DNA of 64,000 bases. Source: Actinomyces provencensis. GTDB taxonomy: Bacteria > Actinomycetota > Actinomycetes > Actinomycetales > Actinomycetaceae. How positions within the stretch are numbered: the stretch's first letter is position 1; every line of letters begins with the position of its first letter. Under the pieces are notes generated by a model. It was not told where the DNA came from, made no database searches, and saw only the letters and a list, made by a program, of their open reading frames with translations. This document shows positions 46,695-54,484 of this stretch, one piece after another. Both the position numbers and the translations under genes were made by a program. The stretch lies in NCBI RefSeq assembly GCF_900155435.1, contig NZ_LT700212.1:1261857-1325856 (forward strand), in the 5' to 3' direction.

Positions 46695-47767
46695 GATCGG
46701 TTCCTCCAGGGTGAGACGATCTCCACACCCCGCAGCCTCACGGAGGCGGAGCGGGGATTGCGGACGAGTTCGGCTTGGTCGGCTCGACCCGCACCGCGGG
46801 TCAGGAGTCGGAGCGGGGCGTCGGTGTGGTCGGGCATGACGGGCAGTCCCGGGGGTGTGGTGTCCCGGCTGCCCTCCCGGAAGACGGCCTTGACGATGCG
46901 GTCCTCCAGGGACTGGTAGGACTCCACGACCACGCGGCCCCCCACCCGCACCGAGGTGAGTGCGCGGGGCAGGGCGTCCTCGAGGATGTGCAGCTCGTCG
47001 TTGACGGCCACGCGCAACGCCTGGAAGGTCCGCTTGGACGGGTTCCCCCCGGTGCGCCTCGCCGGGGCCGGGATCGCGCGGCGGACCAGGTCCGCCAGCT
47101 GGGAGGTGCGGGTCAGCGGGGCGGTCCCGCGCTCGGCGACGACGAGACGCGCGATACGTTGCGCGAAGCGTTCCTCGCCGTAGGTGCGCAGGATGCGGGT
47201 CAACTCGTGCTCGTCGGCGGTGGCGAGCAGCTCGGAGGCGGGGATCCCACTGGTGGGGTCCATGCGCATGTCGAGCGGGGCGTCGTGGGCGTAGGAGAAC
47301 CCACGCTCCTCGTCGTCGAGCTGGAGACTGGAGACCCCGAGGTCCATGAGGACGCCGTCGACCAGGCCGTCGGTGCCGTGCTCCGCCGCGACCTCGTCGA
47401 TGTGGTCATAGGTGGTGTTCACCGCCGTGAAGCGCCCAGCGAACGGGGCCAGGCGCGCCGAGGCGAGGGTGATCGCCTCGGGGTCGCGGTCGATGCCGAC
47501 CACGTGCAGGTCGGGGAAGCGGGTGAGGGCTCCCTCGGTGTGTCCGCCCATCCCGAGGGTCGCGTCGACGAGCACCGCACCGGGGTGTGAGACGGCAGGG
47601 GCGAGCATGGCCAGGCACTCCTCCAGGAGCACCGGGACGTGCAGGTCGGCCGCGCGTCGGAGGCCGCCCTCGTGGGTGGGGCCCTGGTGTGGGGATCCCT
47701 GTTCGACGTCGTACGGGTCCGAGGGTCCGCCCTCGTACGCGTCCCCGGTCGCTCCGCTCCCTGCCAC
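46691..47767 (-). CDS. rsmH: 16S rRNA (cytosine-1402-N4)-methyltransferase
   Basis: SAM-dependent methyltransferase (formerly MraW) for C1402 of 16S rRNA. Motifs: HVPVLLEECL, VDATLGMGGHTEG, GIDRDPEAI, GVLMDLGVSSLQLD and NPSKRTFQALRVAVN. The 358-residue product has an N-terminal extension of about 40 acidic/Gly-rich residues before the conserved HVPVL; a later start is possible. It overlaps ftsL. Confidence 0.95.
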   Translation of the reverse strand: MAGSGATGDAYEGGPSDPYDVEQGSPHQGPTHEGGLRRAADLHVPVLLEECLAMLAPAVSHPGAVLVDATLGMGGHTEGALTRFPDLHVVGIDRDPEAITLASARLAPFAGRFTAVNTTYDHIDEVAAEHGTDGLVDGVLMDLGVSSLQLDDEERGFSYAHDAPLDMRMDPTSGIPASELLATADEHELTRILRTYGEERFAQRIARLVVAERGTAPLTRTSQLADLVRRAIPAPARRTGGNPSKRTFQALRVAVNDELHILEDALPRALTSVRVGGRVVVESYQSLEDRIVKAVFREGSRDTTPPGLPVMPDHTDAPLRLLTRGAGRADQAELVRNPRSASVRLRGVEIVSPWRNRS

Positions 47768-47884
47768 CTGCCCACCCCCTCTCGTGCCCGTCCCGGCCTC
47801 CCGTGCACGGACCGGGGTCCCCCACCGTGATCTGCCATCGGGGAAGTGATGTCAGAGCAGCGGGCGGAGACCTCGGCCCATGCC

Positions 47885-48316
47885 TCAGAACATGCCGGGG
47901 ATGATCTCTTCTGCGGTGTTGGAGAACACGTCCTCCTGGACGGCGAGGTACTCGCGCCAGGCGACCGCGTCCCAGATCTCGGCGCGGGACCCGGCGCCGA
48001 TGACGGCGAGTTCCTTGCCCAGTCCTGCGTAGGTGCGCAGGTCCGCGGGGACGACGATGCGTCCCTGCTTGTCGGGGACCTCCTTGTAGGCGCCCGAGAG
48101 CATCACACGGACCCAGTCGCGCGCCTGTTTGGAGGACAGGGGTGCGCGGCGGAGCTCCACCGTCATGGACTCGAACTCCTGGGCCGGGAACGCGTAGATG
48201 CAGCGCTCCTGACCACGGGTGAGGACGATGCCGCCCTCCATGTCGTCACGGAAACGGGCGGGCAGGATGACACGTCCCTTCTCGTCGAGCTTCGGCTCGT
48301 ACGTCCCGAGGAACAT
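47885..48316 (-). CDS. mraZ: Transcriptional regulator MraZ
   Basis: DNA-binding protein that represses or tunes the division and wall cluster it heads. The 143-residue product contains two AbrB-like swapped-hairpin repeats: [15 protein letters not shown] near the start and [17 protein letters not shown] in the second half. MraZ forms rings that bind direct repeats near its own promoter; such boxes are found at 48348-48365. The gene lies 117 bp before rsmH. Confidence 0.96.
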   Translation of the reverse strand: MFLGTYEPKLDEKGRVILPARFRDDMEGGIVLTRGQERCIYAFPAQEFESMTVELRRAPLSSKQARDWVRVMLSGAYKEVPDKQGRIVVPADLRTYAGLGKELAVIGAGSRAEIWDAVAWREYLAVQEDVFSNTAEEIIPGMF

Positions 48317-48347
48317 GTCTCACCGCCTTCCCCTCCGTGACACGTGG

Positions 48348-48365
48348 CCCCACTTTACCCCACTT
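48348..48365 (-). promoter_or_regulatory. MraZ-box direct repeats
   Basis: On the minus strand AAGTGGGG occurs twice with a 10-bp step (48358-48365 and 48348-48355), 32-49 nt before the mraZ ATG. Phased GTGG-containing repeats of this kind are the known binding sites of MraZ in other bacteria. Confidence 0.65.
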
Positions 48366-48617
48366 CCCTCCCCAGATCGCTGGGAAAGTGCTGGGGATGC
48401 TCGGCGTGTCGACCCTGGTTCCGCGAAATCCTGCGGTTCGTGGAAGGTGGTGGAAGGTGGAGGGAAAATCGCGTCCGATCCCTCCCGACGATCGACGAGG
48501 GCGGGGCCGGGGTTCCCCGCCAGGTGGGGTTCCCTGGAGGTCCCGACGCACGGACGGGTGACCGAAACACTCCTGAGCTGGGCGGACACCCGGGATCCGC
48601 GCGCGACGGTGCGCACG

Positions 48618-48823
48618 GTGGAGCGGAGTGGAGGTCGGGCGTGGAGGGATGTGGAGCGCGGTGTGGAGCAGGGTGCAAGTGCCTGGTGGTGCGGCCCGGA
48701 TGCGCCCGGTGGCACGACGTGGAGGTGCCCGGTGGCGCGAAGTGGAGCTGCCCGGTGGCGCGGAGTGGAGATGCCCCGTGGCACGAAGTGGAGATGCCGG
48801 GTGGCGCAGCGTCGGAACGCCGG
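48618..48823. repeat. Phased GTGG array with 23-bp tandem units
   Basis: GTGG occurs on the plus strand at 48618, 48628, 48641, 48651, 48663, 48686, 48709, 48719, 48732, 48742, 48755, 48765, 48778, 48788 and 48801. From 48704 the sequence is a true 23-bp tandem repeat; within each unit the GTGG words are spaced 10 and 13 bp. The period is not a multiple of three, which argues against coding. Confidence 0.85.
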
Positions 48824-48973
48824 ACGCCGAGCGCCACCACGGGCCTACCCGGTCATGCCGAAGGTCGCTGGTGCCCCGTCGCCGGAGGTCCAGGGGCGGG
48901 CACCTGGGGACAGGGACCTGGAGAGGACGGGCCGAGCCCGGGCGGTCACGGGCCGTACGTCACCTGAGGACGG

Positions 48974-49384
48974 TCAGCGGTCCTGTCGTCGGTCCCAGCG
49001 TCGTTCCTGGCCGGACATGAACGCGGACCAGCCCTTCGGCTTCTGGGGCTTGCCGGCGGCTCCGGGCGCCTGTGCCCGACCCTGTCCGGGGTCCGTGTGG
49101 AGGGCCAGGAGGACTCCCCCGACCATCATCGCGAAACCGACGACTCCCAGCGCGATGGCCCAGACGATCTGGCCCACGGAGACACCTGCGAGGACGACTC
49201 CGAGGCCCGCGAGCGCGAGCACGGAACCCGCGGCCAGGCGGCGCGGATTGAGCCGACCCGGGGCAGCAGGGGTGTCGGAGGGCCGGGCCTTGGCGGACAT
49301 GGTCGAGGCGAGGTCCGGATCGGCGCGCCGGAGCTCGGCCTCCATCTGTTCGAGAACCTGTTTCTCGTAGTCGGACAACGCCAC
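48974..49384 (-). CDS. DUF3040 membrane protein
   Basis: Small membrane protein family of unknown function, common near mraZ in actinobacteria. The N-terminus ALSDYEKQVLEQMEAELRR is the family signature, followed by two hydrophobic segments (about residues 45-63 and 68-86) and a basic C-terminal tail (SGQERRWDRRQDR). GTG 49384 has GAGGAGG 6 nt upstream. 136 residues. Confidence 0.88.
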   Translation of the reverse strand: MALSDYEKQVLEQMEAELRRADPDLASTMSAKARPSDTPAAPGRLNPRRLAAGSVLALAGLGVVLAGVSVGQIVWAIALGVVGFAMMVGGVLLALHTDPGQGRAQAPGAAGKPQKPKGWSAFMSGQERRWDRRQDR

Positions 49385-49458
49385 CGGGCACCTCCTCAGG
49401 GGTCGAAGGGTTGCGTGCCCCCAGTCTACTGTGCAGGTGCCCACCCCCACCATTCCAG

Positions 49459-50676
49459 TCAGGCATCCTTGTCAAGGAGTGAGGCCGGTCCGACGGCCGA
49501 TCCACCGAACCGCTCCCGCACGGCATCCATGGCGCGTTCGGCAGCCAGGGGGCGACGGTCTTCGTCGAGGGTGACGGCGACCCCGTCACTGCGCCGTTGG
49601 AGGTTCTCGACCCGTACCCCGAGCAGGCGCACTCCACCGGAGGGAATGGACTCCCGGGCGAAGAGCTCCCCGGATGCCCGCGCGACCTCACGGCCGACGT
49701 CGGTGGGCGCGGGCAGGGTGAGGGACCGGGTGATGGTGGTGAAGTCGGCTCCCCGGAGTTTGATCGACACCGTCCAGGCCACCATGTCCGCCGCACGCAG
49801 TCTGGCGGCGCACTGGTGGGAGGCACGCAGGATGAAGCGCTCCAGGGACGCGCGGTCGACGACGTCCTCGGAGAACGTGGACTCCGTGCCGATCGACTTC
49901 TCCTCCCGGCCCGGGGAGACCCGGCGTCTGTCGATGCCCCAGGCGAGGTCGTGGAGGTGGTGGCCCGAGGCCTGCCCCACCAGGCGGACCAGGCGCCGGA
50001 GGTCGGTGTGTGCGAGGTCGCCGATGGTCACGATCCCCTCACGGTCGAGGACCTCCCCCGTCCGCCCGCCGACACCCCACAGGGCACCGACCGGCAGTCC
50101 GTGGAGGAAGTCCACCGTGGAGTCCGCCGGGACCAGCAGCAGCCCGTCGGGCTTGGCGTGTGAGGAGGCGATCTTCGCGACGCTCTTGGTGGCCGCGATG
50201 CCGACCGAGGCGGGGAGTCCGACCTCCTCGCGGATGCGTCGCCTGATCGTGGTCCCGATCTCGACGGGGCCACCCAGTCGGCGGCGCGCCCCCGAGACGT
50301 CCAGGAATGCCTCGTCGACGCTGACCTGCTCGAGGTCAGGGGTGATGCTGGCGAGGACTCCCATGACGCGACGCGAGTACTCCCCGTAGACGCCGTGGCG
50401 TCCCTGGACGACGCGGGCCTGGGGGCACAGTGCCCGGGCACGTCCTGTCGGCATGCCGGCGCGCACCCCCTTCGCGCGGGCCGGATAGGTCGCGGAGGTG
50501 ACGACCCCGCGCGGTCCCGTCCCGCCGACGATGAGGGGCCGCCCGGCCAGTGAGGGGTCCTCCGCGATCTCGACCGAGGCGAAGAAGGAGTCCATGTCGA
50601 CGTGGAGGACATCGGTACCGGAGTCGTCGTGTCCCCAGTCGCGGCGCGCACGGGAGTCCCTCGGCGCGTTCGACAT
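49459..50676 (-). CDS. dinB: DNA polymerase IV (Y-family)
   Basis: Translesion polymerase. Catalytic acidic motifs HVDMDSFFASVE and SVDEAFLDV are intact, as are the helix-hairpin-helix LWGVGGRTGEVLDREGI and the little-finger domain. 405 residues; ATG 50676 has an upstream GAGGGGG. No SOS box was seen before the gene. The C-terminus (VGPASLL) lacks a clear QLxLF-type clamp motif. Confidence 0.95.
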   Translation of the reverse strand: MSNAPRDSRARRDWGHDDSGTDVLHVDMDSFFASVEIAEDPSLAGRPLIVGGTGPRGVVTSATYPARAKGVRAGMPTGRARALCPQARVVQGRHGVYGEYSRRVMGVLASITPDLEQVSVDEAFLDVSGARRRLGGPVEIGTTIRRRIREEVGLPASVGIAATKSVAKIASSHAKPDGLLLVPADSTVDFLHGLPVGALWGVGGRTGEVLDREGIVTIGDLAHTDLRRLVRLVGQASGHHLHDLAWGIDRRRVSPGREEKSIGTESTFSEDVVDRASLERFILRASHQCAARLRAADMVAWTVSIKLRGADFTTITRSLTLPAPTDVGREVARASGELFARESIPSGGVRLLGVRVENLQRRSDGVAVTLDEDRRPLAAERAMDAVRERFGGSAVGPASLLDKDA

Positions 50677-50696
50677 GGCATCCACCCCCTCGCCCA

Positions 50697-50702
50697 ATCG
50701 TA
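50697..50702 (-). promoter_or_regulatory. -10 box of dinB
   Basis: TACGAT on the minus strand, about 20 nt upstream of the ATG, leaving room for a short leader with a ribosome binding site. Confidence 0.42.
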
Positions 50703-50854
50703 GGTGTGCCCGTGTGCGTCGCGCGTCGCACAGGGGACCGCGCAGGGGGCGGCGCCGACCAGGACGGGCACGACCCAGGAGCTGTGCCCGGGCCAGGCCG
50801 GGTGCGGGCCCACCGGGGACGGGTGCCCGGGGACCTGTGCCCACCGCACGGCAC

Positions 50855-50860
50855 TACAGT
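50855..50860 (+). promoter_or_regulatory. -10 box for leaderless aminopropyltransferase-like gene
   Basis: TACAGT, 7 nt before the ATG at 50868; no ribosome binding site lies between them. Confidence 0.5.
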
Positions 50861-50867
50861 TGCCCCC

Positions 50868-51716
50868 ATGTCCCGACGCACCGTGCCCCGTGGGAGTGAA
50901 CGCTTCGAGGTCTCCTCCGGCACCGCCACCCTGCGCTGGGACGGGACGAGGGCGACCCTGCTGCTGGACGACGTGGAGTCCTCCAACGTGGACGTCGCCG
51001 ACCCCACCCACCTCGAGTTCGAGTACATGCAGCACATGGATGCCGCGCTGGACACCCTCCTGCCCTCACCCGCCCCCGTGCGCGCCCTGCACCTGGGAGC
51101 CGCGGCCTGTGCGCTGCCCTGGGCCTGGGCCCGCAGCCGCCCGGGCTCGCGCCAGGTCGCGGTCGAGATCGACGAGCTCCTCGCCCGACACGTCCGGGAG
51201 TGGTTCGACCTGCCGCGCTCCCCCGAGCTGCGCATCCGTGTCGGGGACGGGCGCGACGTCCTCTCCCGGGCACGACCGGGGGGACTCGACGTCGTCGTCC
51301 GCGATGCCTTCGACCACGGGCAGGTCCCCGCGGCACTCGCCACGGTCGAGTCCGCGCGCGAGGCCGCCCGGGCCCTGCGCCCCGGGGGCCTCTACCTGCT
51401 CAACTCCCCCCACGGCGGTCCTGTCGACGCCCGTCCCGACGTGTCGGCACTGATGGAGGTCTTCCCCCTGGTCTGCGCCGTGACGGATCCGAAGGTGGGG
51501 CGTTCCCAGAGGCGCGGCAATGTCGTCCTCGTCGCCCAGACCCCACCCCAGGAGGGCGGACGCCTCGACCTCGACGAGCTCGACCGGCACCTGCGTCGGC
51601 TCCCCCTCCCGGCGCGCGTCCTGCGGGGACGTGCCCTGGAGCGTTGGACTGCGGGGGCACCGGCACCCAGGGACGCCCCGGCTCCCGACCGGTCTCAGCC
51701 GGGCGACCCCGCGTGA
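50868..51716 (+). CDS. Spermidine synthase-like methyltransferase-fold protein
   Basis: A 282-residue protein with the Rossmann core of polyamine aminopropyltransferases: the SAM/decarboxy-SAM loop ALHLGAAACALPWAWA, the acidic AVEIDELLAR strand end and VVRDAFDHGQVP at the active-site position. Canonical spermidine synthases have GGGDGG and an Asp-rich gate that are not seen, so a true polyamine role is uncertain; many actinobacteria carry such spermidine synthase-like proteins. Its 3' end overlaps the convergent MFS gene by 22 nt. Confidence 0.75.
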   Translation: MSRRTVPRGSERFEVSSGTATLRWDGTRATLLLDDVESSNVDVADPTHLEFEYMQHMDAALDTLLPSPAPVRALHLGAAACALPWAWARSRPGSRQVAVEIDELLARHVREWFDLPRSPELRIRVGDGRDVLSRARPGGLDVVVRDAFDHGQVPAALATVESAREAARALRPGGLYLLNSPHGGPVDARPDVSALMEVFPLVCAVTDPKVGRSQRRGNVVLVAQTPPQEGGRLDLDELDRHLRRLPLPARVLRGRALERWTAGAPAPRDAPAPDRSQPGDPA

Positions 51717-53023
51717 CGGCGTGAGACGGCCCGCGCGCAGAGCACCACGCCCACCAGCCCGGCCAACCAGGTGACGCCCTGCAGGGCCATGGCCACCCGG
51801 AAGTCCGCCCACACGTAGTCGCGCCCACTCGAGACGTGGTCCAGCGCCCAACCGATCCCCTGGACCGCCAGGAGTGTCGCGGTGAACCCACCCATGTTGG
51901 TGGTCCCGATCGCCGTGCCGAGGCGGTGGCGTGCGGTGTCCTCGCGGACGAAGTCGAACCCGATCGAGGAGGACACCCCGGTGGCGGAGAGCACCACCGC
52001 CAGGACCACCGCCGTCCAGGGGGCCGGCGGCACCGTCGGTGCCAGGACCACGGCCCAGGCCAGGCCCGCCAGGAGTGCGCAGATGACGACCCCGGGCACG
52101 CGCCACCGGGGCCGGCGCGCCGTGAGGTGCCCGAAGACGGGCCCGAGGGCGATGTTCGCCACGGTGAAGACGACGAGCACACCCGCCGCACCCGACTTGG
52201 ACATGCCCATCCCCAGCGTCATGAAGGGCACCCCCCACAGCAGCGTGAAGGTCATGGCGGGTCCCGCCCCGGACCAGTGCGTGAAGAACCCCAACCATGC
52301 CGAGGGTGAGCCCAGGACCTCCCGCAGGGTCGTGCCGAGGCCTTCGCGTGGCGCGGTCGCAACCGGCGGCTGCGGGGCGGGCGGGTGGACAGGGAGGGGG
52401 GTGTCGCCCTCGTCAGCGTCGGTTGCGGGGGGCGGGGGGACGTCGCGGACGAAGGCCAGGACGACGAGGGCGGCGGCGAAGCCCAGTCCCGCCATGACGC
52501 CGAAGGCCGTCCCCCACCCGAAGCGGTGGAGGACACCCATGAACGGCACGGCCGAGACCACCTGGCCGAGCAGGCCGAGGATCGAGGTCAGCTGGGTGAG
52601 CAGTGGGATCCGGAACGGGTTGAACCAGGAGGGGATCAGCCTGAGGACCGACACGAACGCGGTCGCGTCGCCGACCCCGAGCAGGACCCTCGCGGCGAGG
52701 GCGGAGGGGACGTCCTGTGAGAGGGCCATGGCCACCTGGGCGAGGGCGACGAGGAGAGCCCCGCCCCCCAGCATGCGGCGCGGACCCCACCGGTCCAGGG
52801 CGAGTCCGACGGGGATCTGTGCGACGCCGTAGACGCCCACCTGCACACTGGAGAAGAGGGCGAGGGTGGCTGCGGGCATGTCGAAGCGCGACATGGCCTC
52901 GACACCGGCGACACCCAGCGAGGTCCGCGCGGCGATCGCGCAGACGTAGGCGGCCATGGCGCAGGCCCACACGGTCAGGGCGGTCCGGACAGGTGCCGGG
53001 CGCGACGAGGGGGAAGCGGTCAT
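51695..53023 (-). CDS. MFS transporter
   Basis: Twelve-helix secondary transporter of unknown substrate, 442 residues. Motif A appears as GLALDRWGPRRMLGG after helix 2, and RVLLGVGDATAF corresponds to the helix 4 region. A long Pro/Thr/Asp-rich cytoplasmic loop (about residues 200-235) splits the two six-helix halves. Lack of a linked pathway prevents naming the cargo. Confidence 0.88.
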   Translation of the reverse strand: MTASPSSRPAPVRTALTVWACAMAAYVCAIAARTSLGVAGVEAMSRFDMPAATLALFSSVQVGVYGVAQIPVGLALDRWGPRRMLGGGALLVALAQVAMALSQDVPSALAARVLLGVGDATAFVSVLRLIPSWFNPFRIPLLTQLTSILGLLGQVVSAVPFMGVLHRFGWGTAFGVMAGLGFAAALVVLAFVRDVPPPPATDADEGDTPLPVHPPAPQPPVATAPREGLGTTLREVLGSPSAWLGFFTHWSGAGPAMTFTLLWGVPFMTLGMGMSKSGAAGVLVVFTVANIALGPVFGHLTARRPRWRVPGVVICALLAGLAWAVVLAPTVPPAPWTAVVLAVVLSATGVSSSIGFDFVREDTARHRLGTAIGTTNMGGFTATLLAVQGIGWALDHVSSGRDYVWADFRVAMALQGVTWLAGLVGVVLCARAVSRRHAGSPG

Positions 53024-53092
53024 GCGCCCGCACCCGTTGCCGGGCGGAGGAGGTGGCCGAGAGGGGCGGGGATGCGGTGTGCGCTCCCGGGC

Positions 53093-54232
53093 TCACTCGC
53101 CCCTCGGGGTCTCCCAGGGGTCGTCCACGCGGTGGCGGGGACGCCGCGGGGCCTGTCCCGGGTCGTCCGCGTCCCGGTGACGTGAGGCGAGACGGTCGAG
53201 GACGTCCTGGACGGAGTCCGCGGACCCGTCCTCGTCGTCCCCGGGGGCGGTGTCGGGGCCTTCCTGGAGGGGGTGCGCCGCTTCGTCGCCCACGACCTCA
53301 CCCGTACCGCCTCCTGCTCGCCTCGACTGGTTGGCGAGGTAGGCCTCGAGGACGTCGCCGATGTCACGGTCCCCGGAGTCGTCCCACCCACCGTCCGAGA
53401 TCGTGGGCGAGGTGCCTTCCTCCGCCATGGCATCGTAGTGCCGCTCGAGGGCCTGCACGGTCCGCTCGACCTCGGGGTTGGCCTCGACCAGGGCCGAGAC
53501 CTGCGCGATGTCCTCGGTGGCACCGCGCTCGAGATCGCCGACGGGCAGGGAGAGGTCACCCAGGTCGGAGAGCTTGCCCAGCAGGGCCGAGGCCGCGCGC
53601 GGGTAGGCGTTGTCCGCCATGTAGTACGGCACGGCGGCCAGCAGGGTCGCTCCCTCGATGCCCGTGGTCGAGAGCCTCTCCTGGAGGAAGGCCGACAGGG
53701 GCGCGGGGAACTGCATGGTGCCCGACATCTGGGGCTGGTCGGGGACCAGTGCCGGATCGGTGGCCTGGACGTGGACCGGGGTCGGGCGGGTGTGGGGGAC
53801 GCCGGCGGGGATGCCGTGGATGGAGAAGGAGATCTCCACGCCTGCGTCGTGGGCCAGTTCGGCCACGGTCTGGGTGAAGGTCTCCCACTTCGCGTCGGGC
53901 TCGGGACCGTGGAGCAGCAGGACGGGGTGACCCAGGTCGTCGTGGACGAGGTCGAGTGCGATCTCGGGGGTCTCCACACCCGTGGTGACCCAGTCCTCCA
54001 CCGTCATGACGGGGCGGTGGGAGCGGTAGTCGATGAACTGGTCGGAGTCGAAGGTCGCGACCCTCTCACCGCCCAGGGTGCGCAGCATCTGCATGACCGC
54101 GAGCGAGCCGGCAGCGCCGGCGTCCATGGCCCCGTCGAAGTGGGTGAGGAGGATCGGGGCGCGCGCACCCGATGCGGGCCCGGCGACGAAGAGCCCGCCG
54201 TGCGGATCCTCGTGGCGTTCGTCCACGGTCAT
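53093..54232 (-). CDS. PAC2-family protein
   Basis: Member of the PAC2 (proteasome assembly chaperone 2-like) family widespread in actinobacteria; mycobacterial relatives have known structures but no settled function. The core (residues 15-280) includes LLTHFDGAMDAGAAGSLAV, LLHGPEPDAKWETF and ATLLAAVPYYMADN. The remaining 100 residues are an acidic, low-complexity tail. 379 residues. No proteasome genes are in the window. Confidence 0.86.
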   Translation of the reverse strand: MTVDERHEDPHGGLFVAGPASGARAPILLTHFDGAMDAGAAGSLAVMQMLRTLGGERVATFDSDQFIDYRSHRPVMTVEDWVTTGVETPEIALDLVHDDLGHPVLLLHGPEPDAKWETFTQTVAELAHDAGVEISFSIHGIPAGVPHTRPTPVHVQATDPALVPDQPQMSGTMQFPAPLSAFLQERLSTTGIEGATLLAAVPYYMADNAYPRAASALLGKLSDLGDLSLPVGDLERGATEDIAQVSALVEANPEVERTVQALERHYDAMAEEGTSPTISDGGWDDSGDRDIGDVLEAYLANQSRRAGGGTGEVVGDEAAHPLQEGPDTAPGDDEDGSADSVQDVLDRLASRHRDADDPGQAPRRPRHRVDDPWETPRGE

Positions 54233-54484
54233 TGCTCCCCCTCCCGGTCCGGGACCGACACCTGCGGTTGCGGTCCTCCTGCGCTGATGCCTCCACGCTA
54301 CCCGTGTGGTAGTGCGCGGGCGAGGGGGGACCCGCCGATTGCGCCACGGGTGGAATCAGGAATGCGGCCGTTGCCGGGCCCGGCGTCACCGGGGCGCACT
54401 GCGGTGTCCGCGGTGTGGTGATCCCCACGACCTCCCTGCTGATGGGGCACAATGGACAACCGGTTTTCGTCGAGGGAGGCATGC

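Larger units (their letters stand above)
48317..48973. other. Long regulatory and repeat region upstream of mraZ
   Basis: No gene recognised in 657 bp. It contains MraZ-box-like repeats next to mraZ, a short GTGGAAGGTG duplication (48440-48459) and the phased GTGG array at 48618-48823. Confidence 0.6.

Noticed and set aside
48618-48823. Small protein gene with repeats
   Set aside because: The 23-bp period is not a multiple of three, so any frame is broken at each unit, and no start with a ribosome binding site fits.
50677-50844. N-terminal extension of dinB to the first possible start
   Set aside because: The added residues are Arg/Pro-rich and lie over the predicted promoter; the ATG at 50676 has a ribosome binding site.
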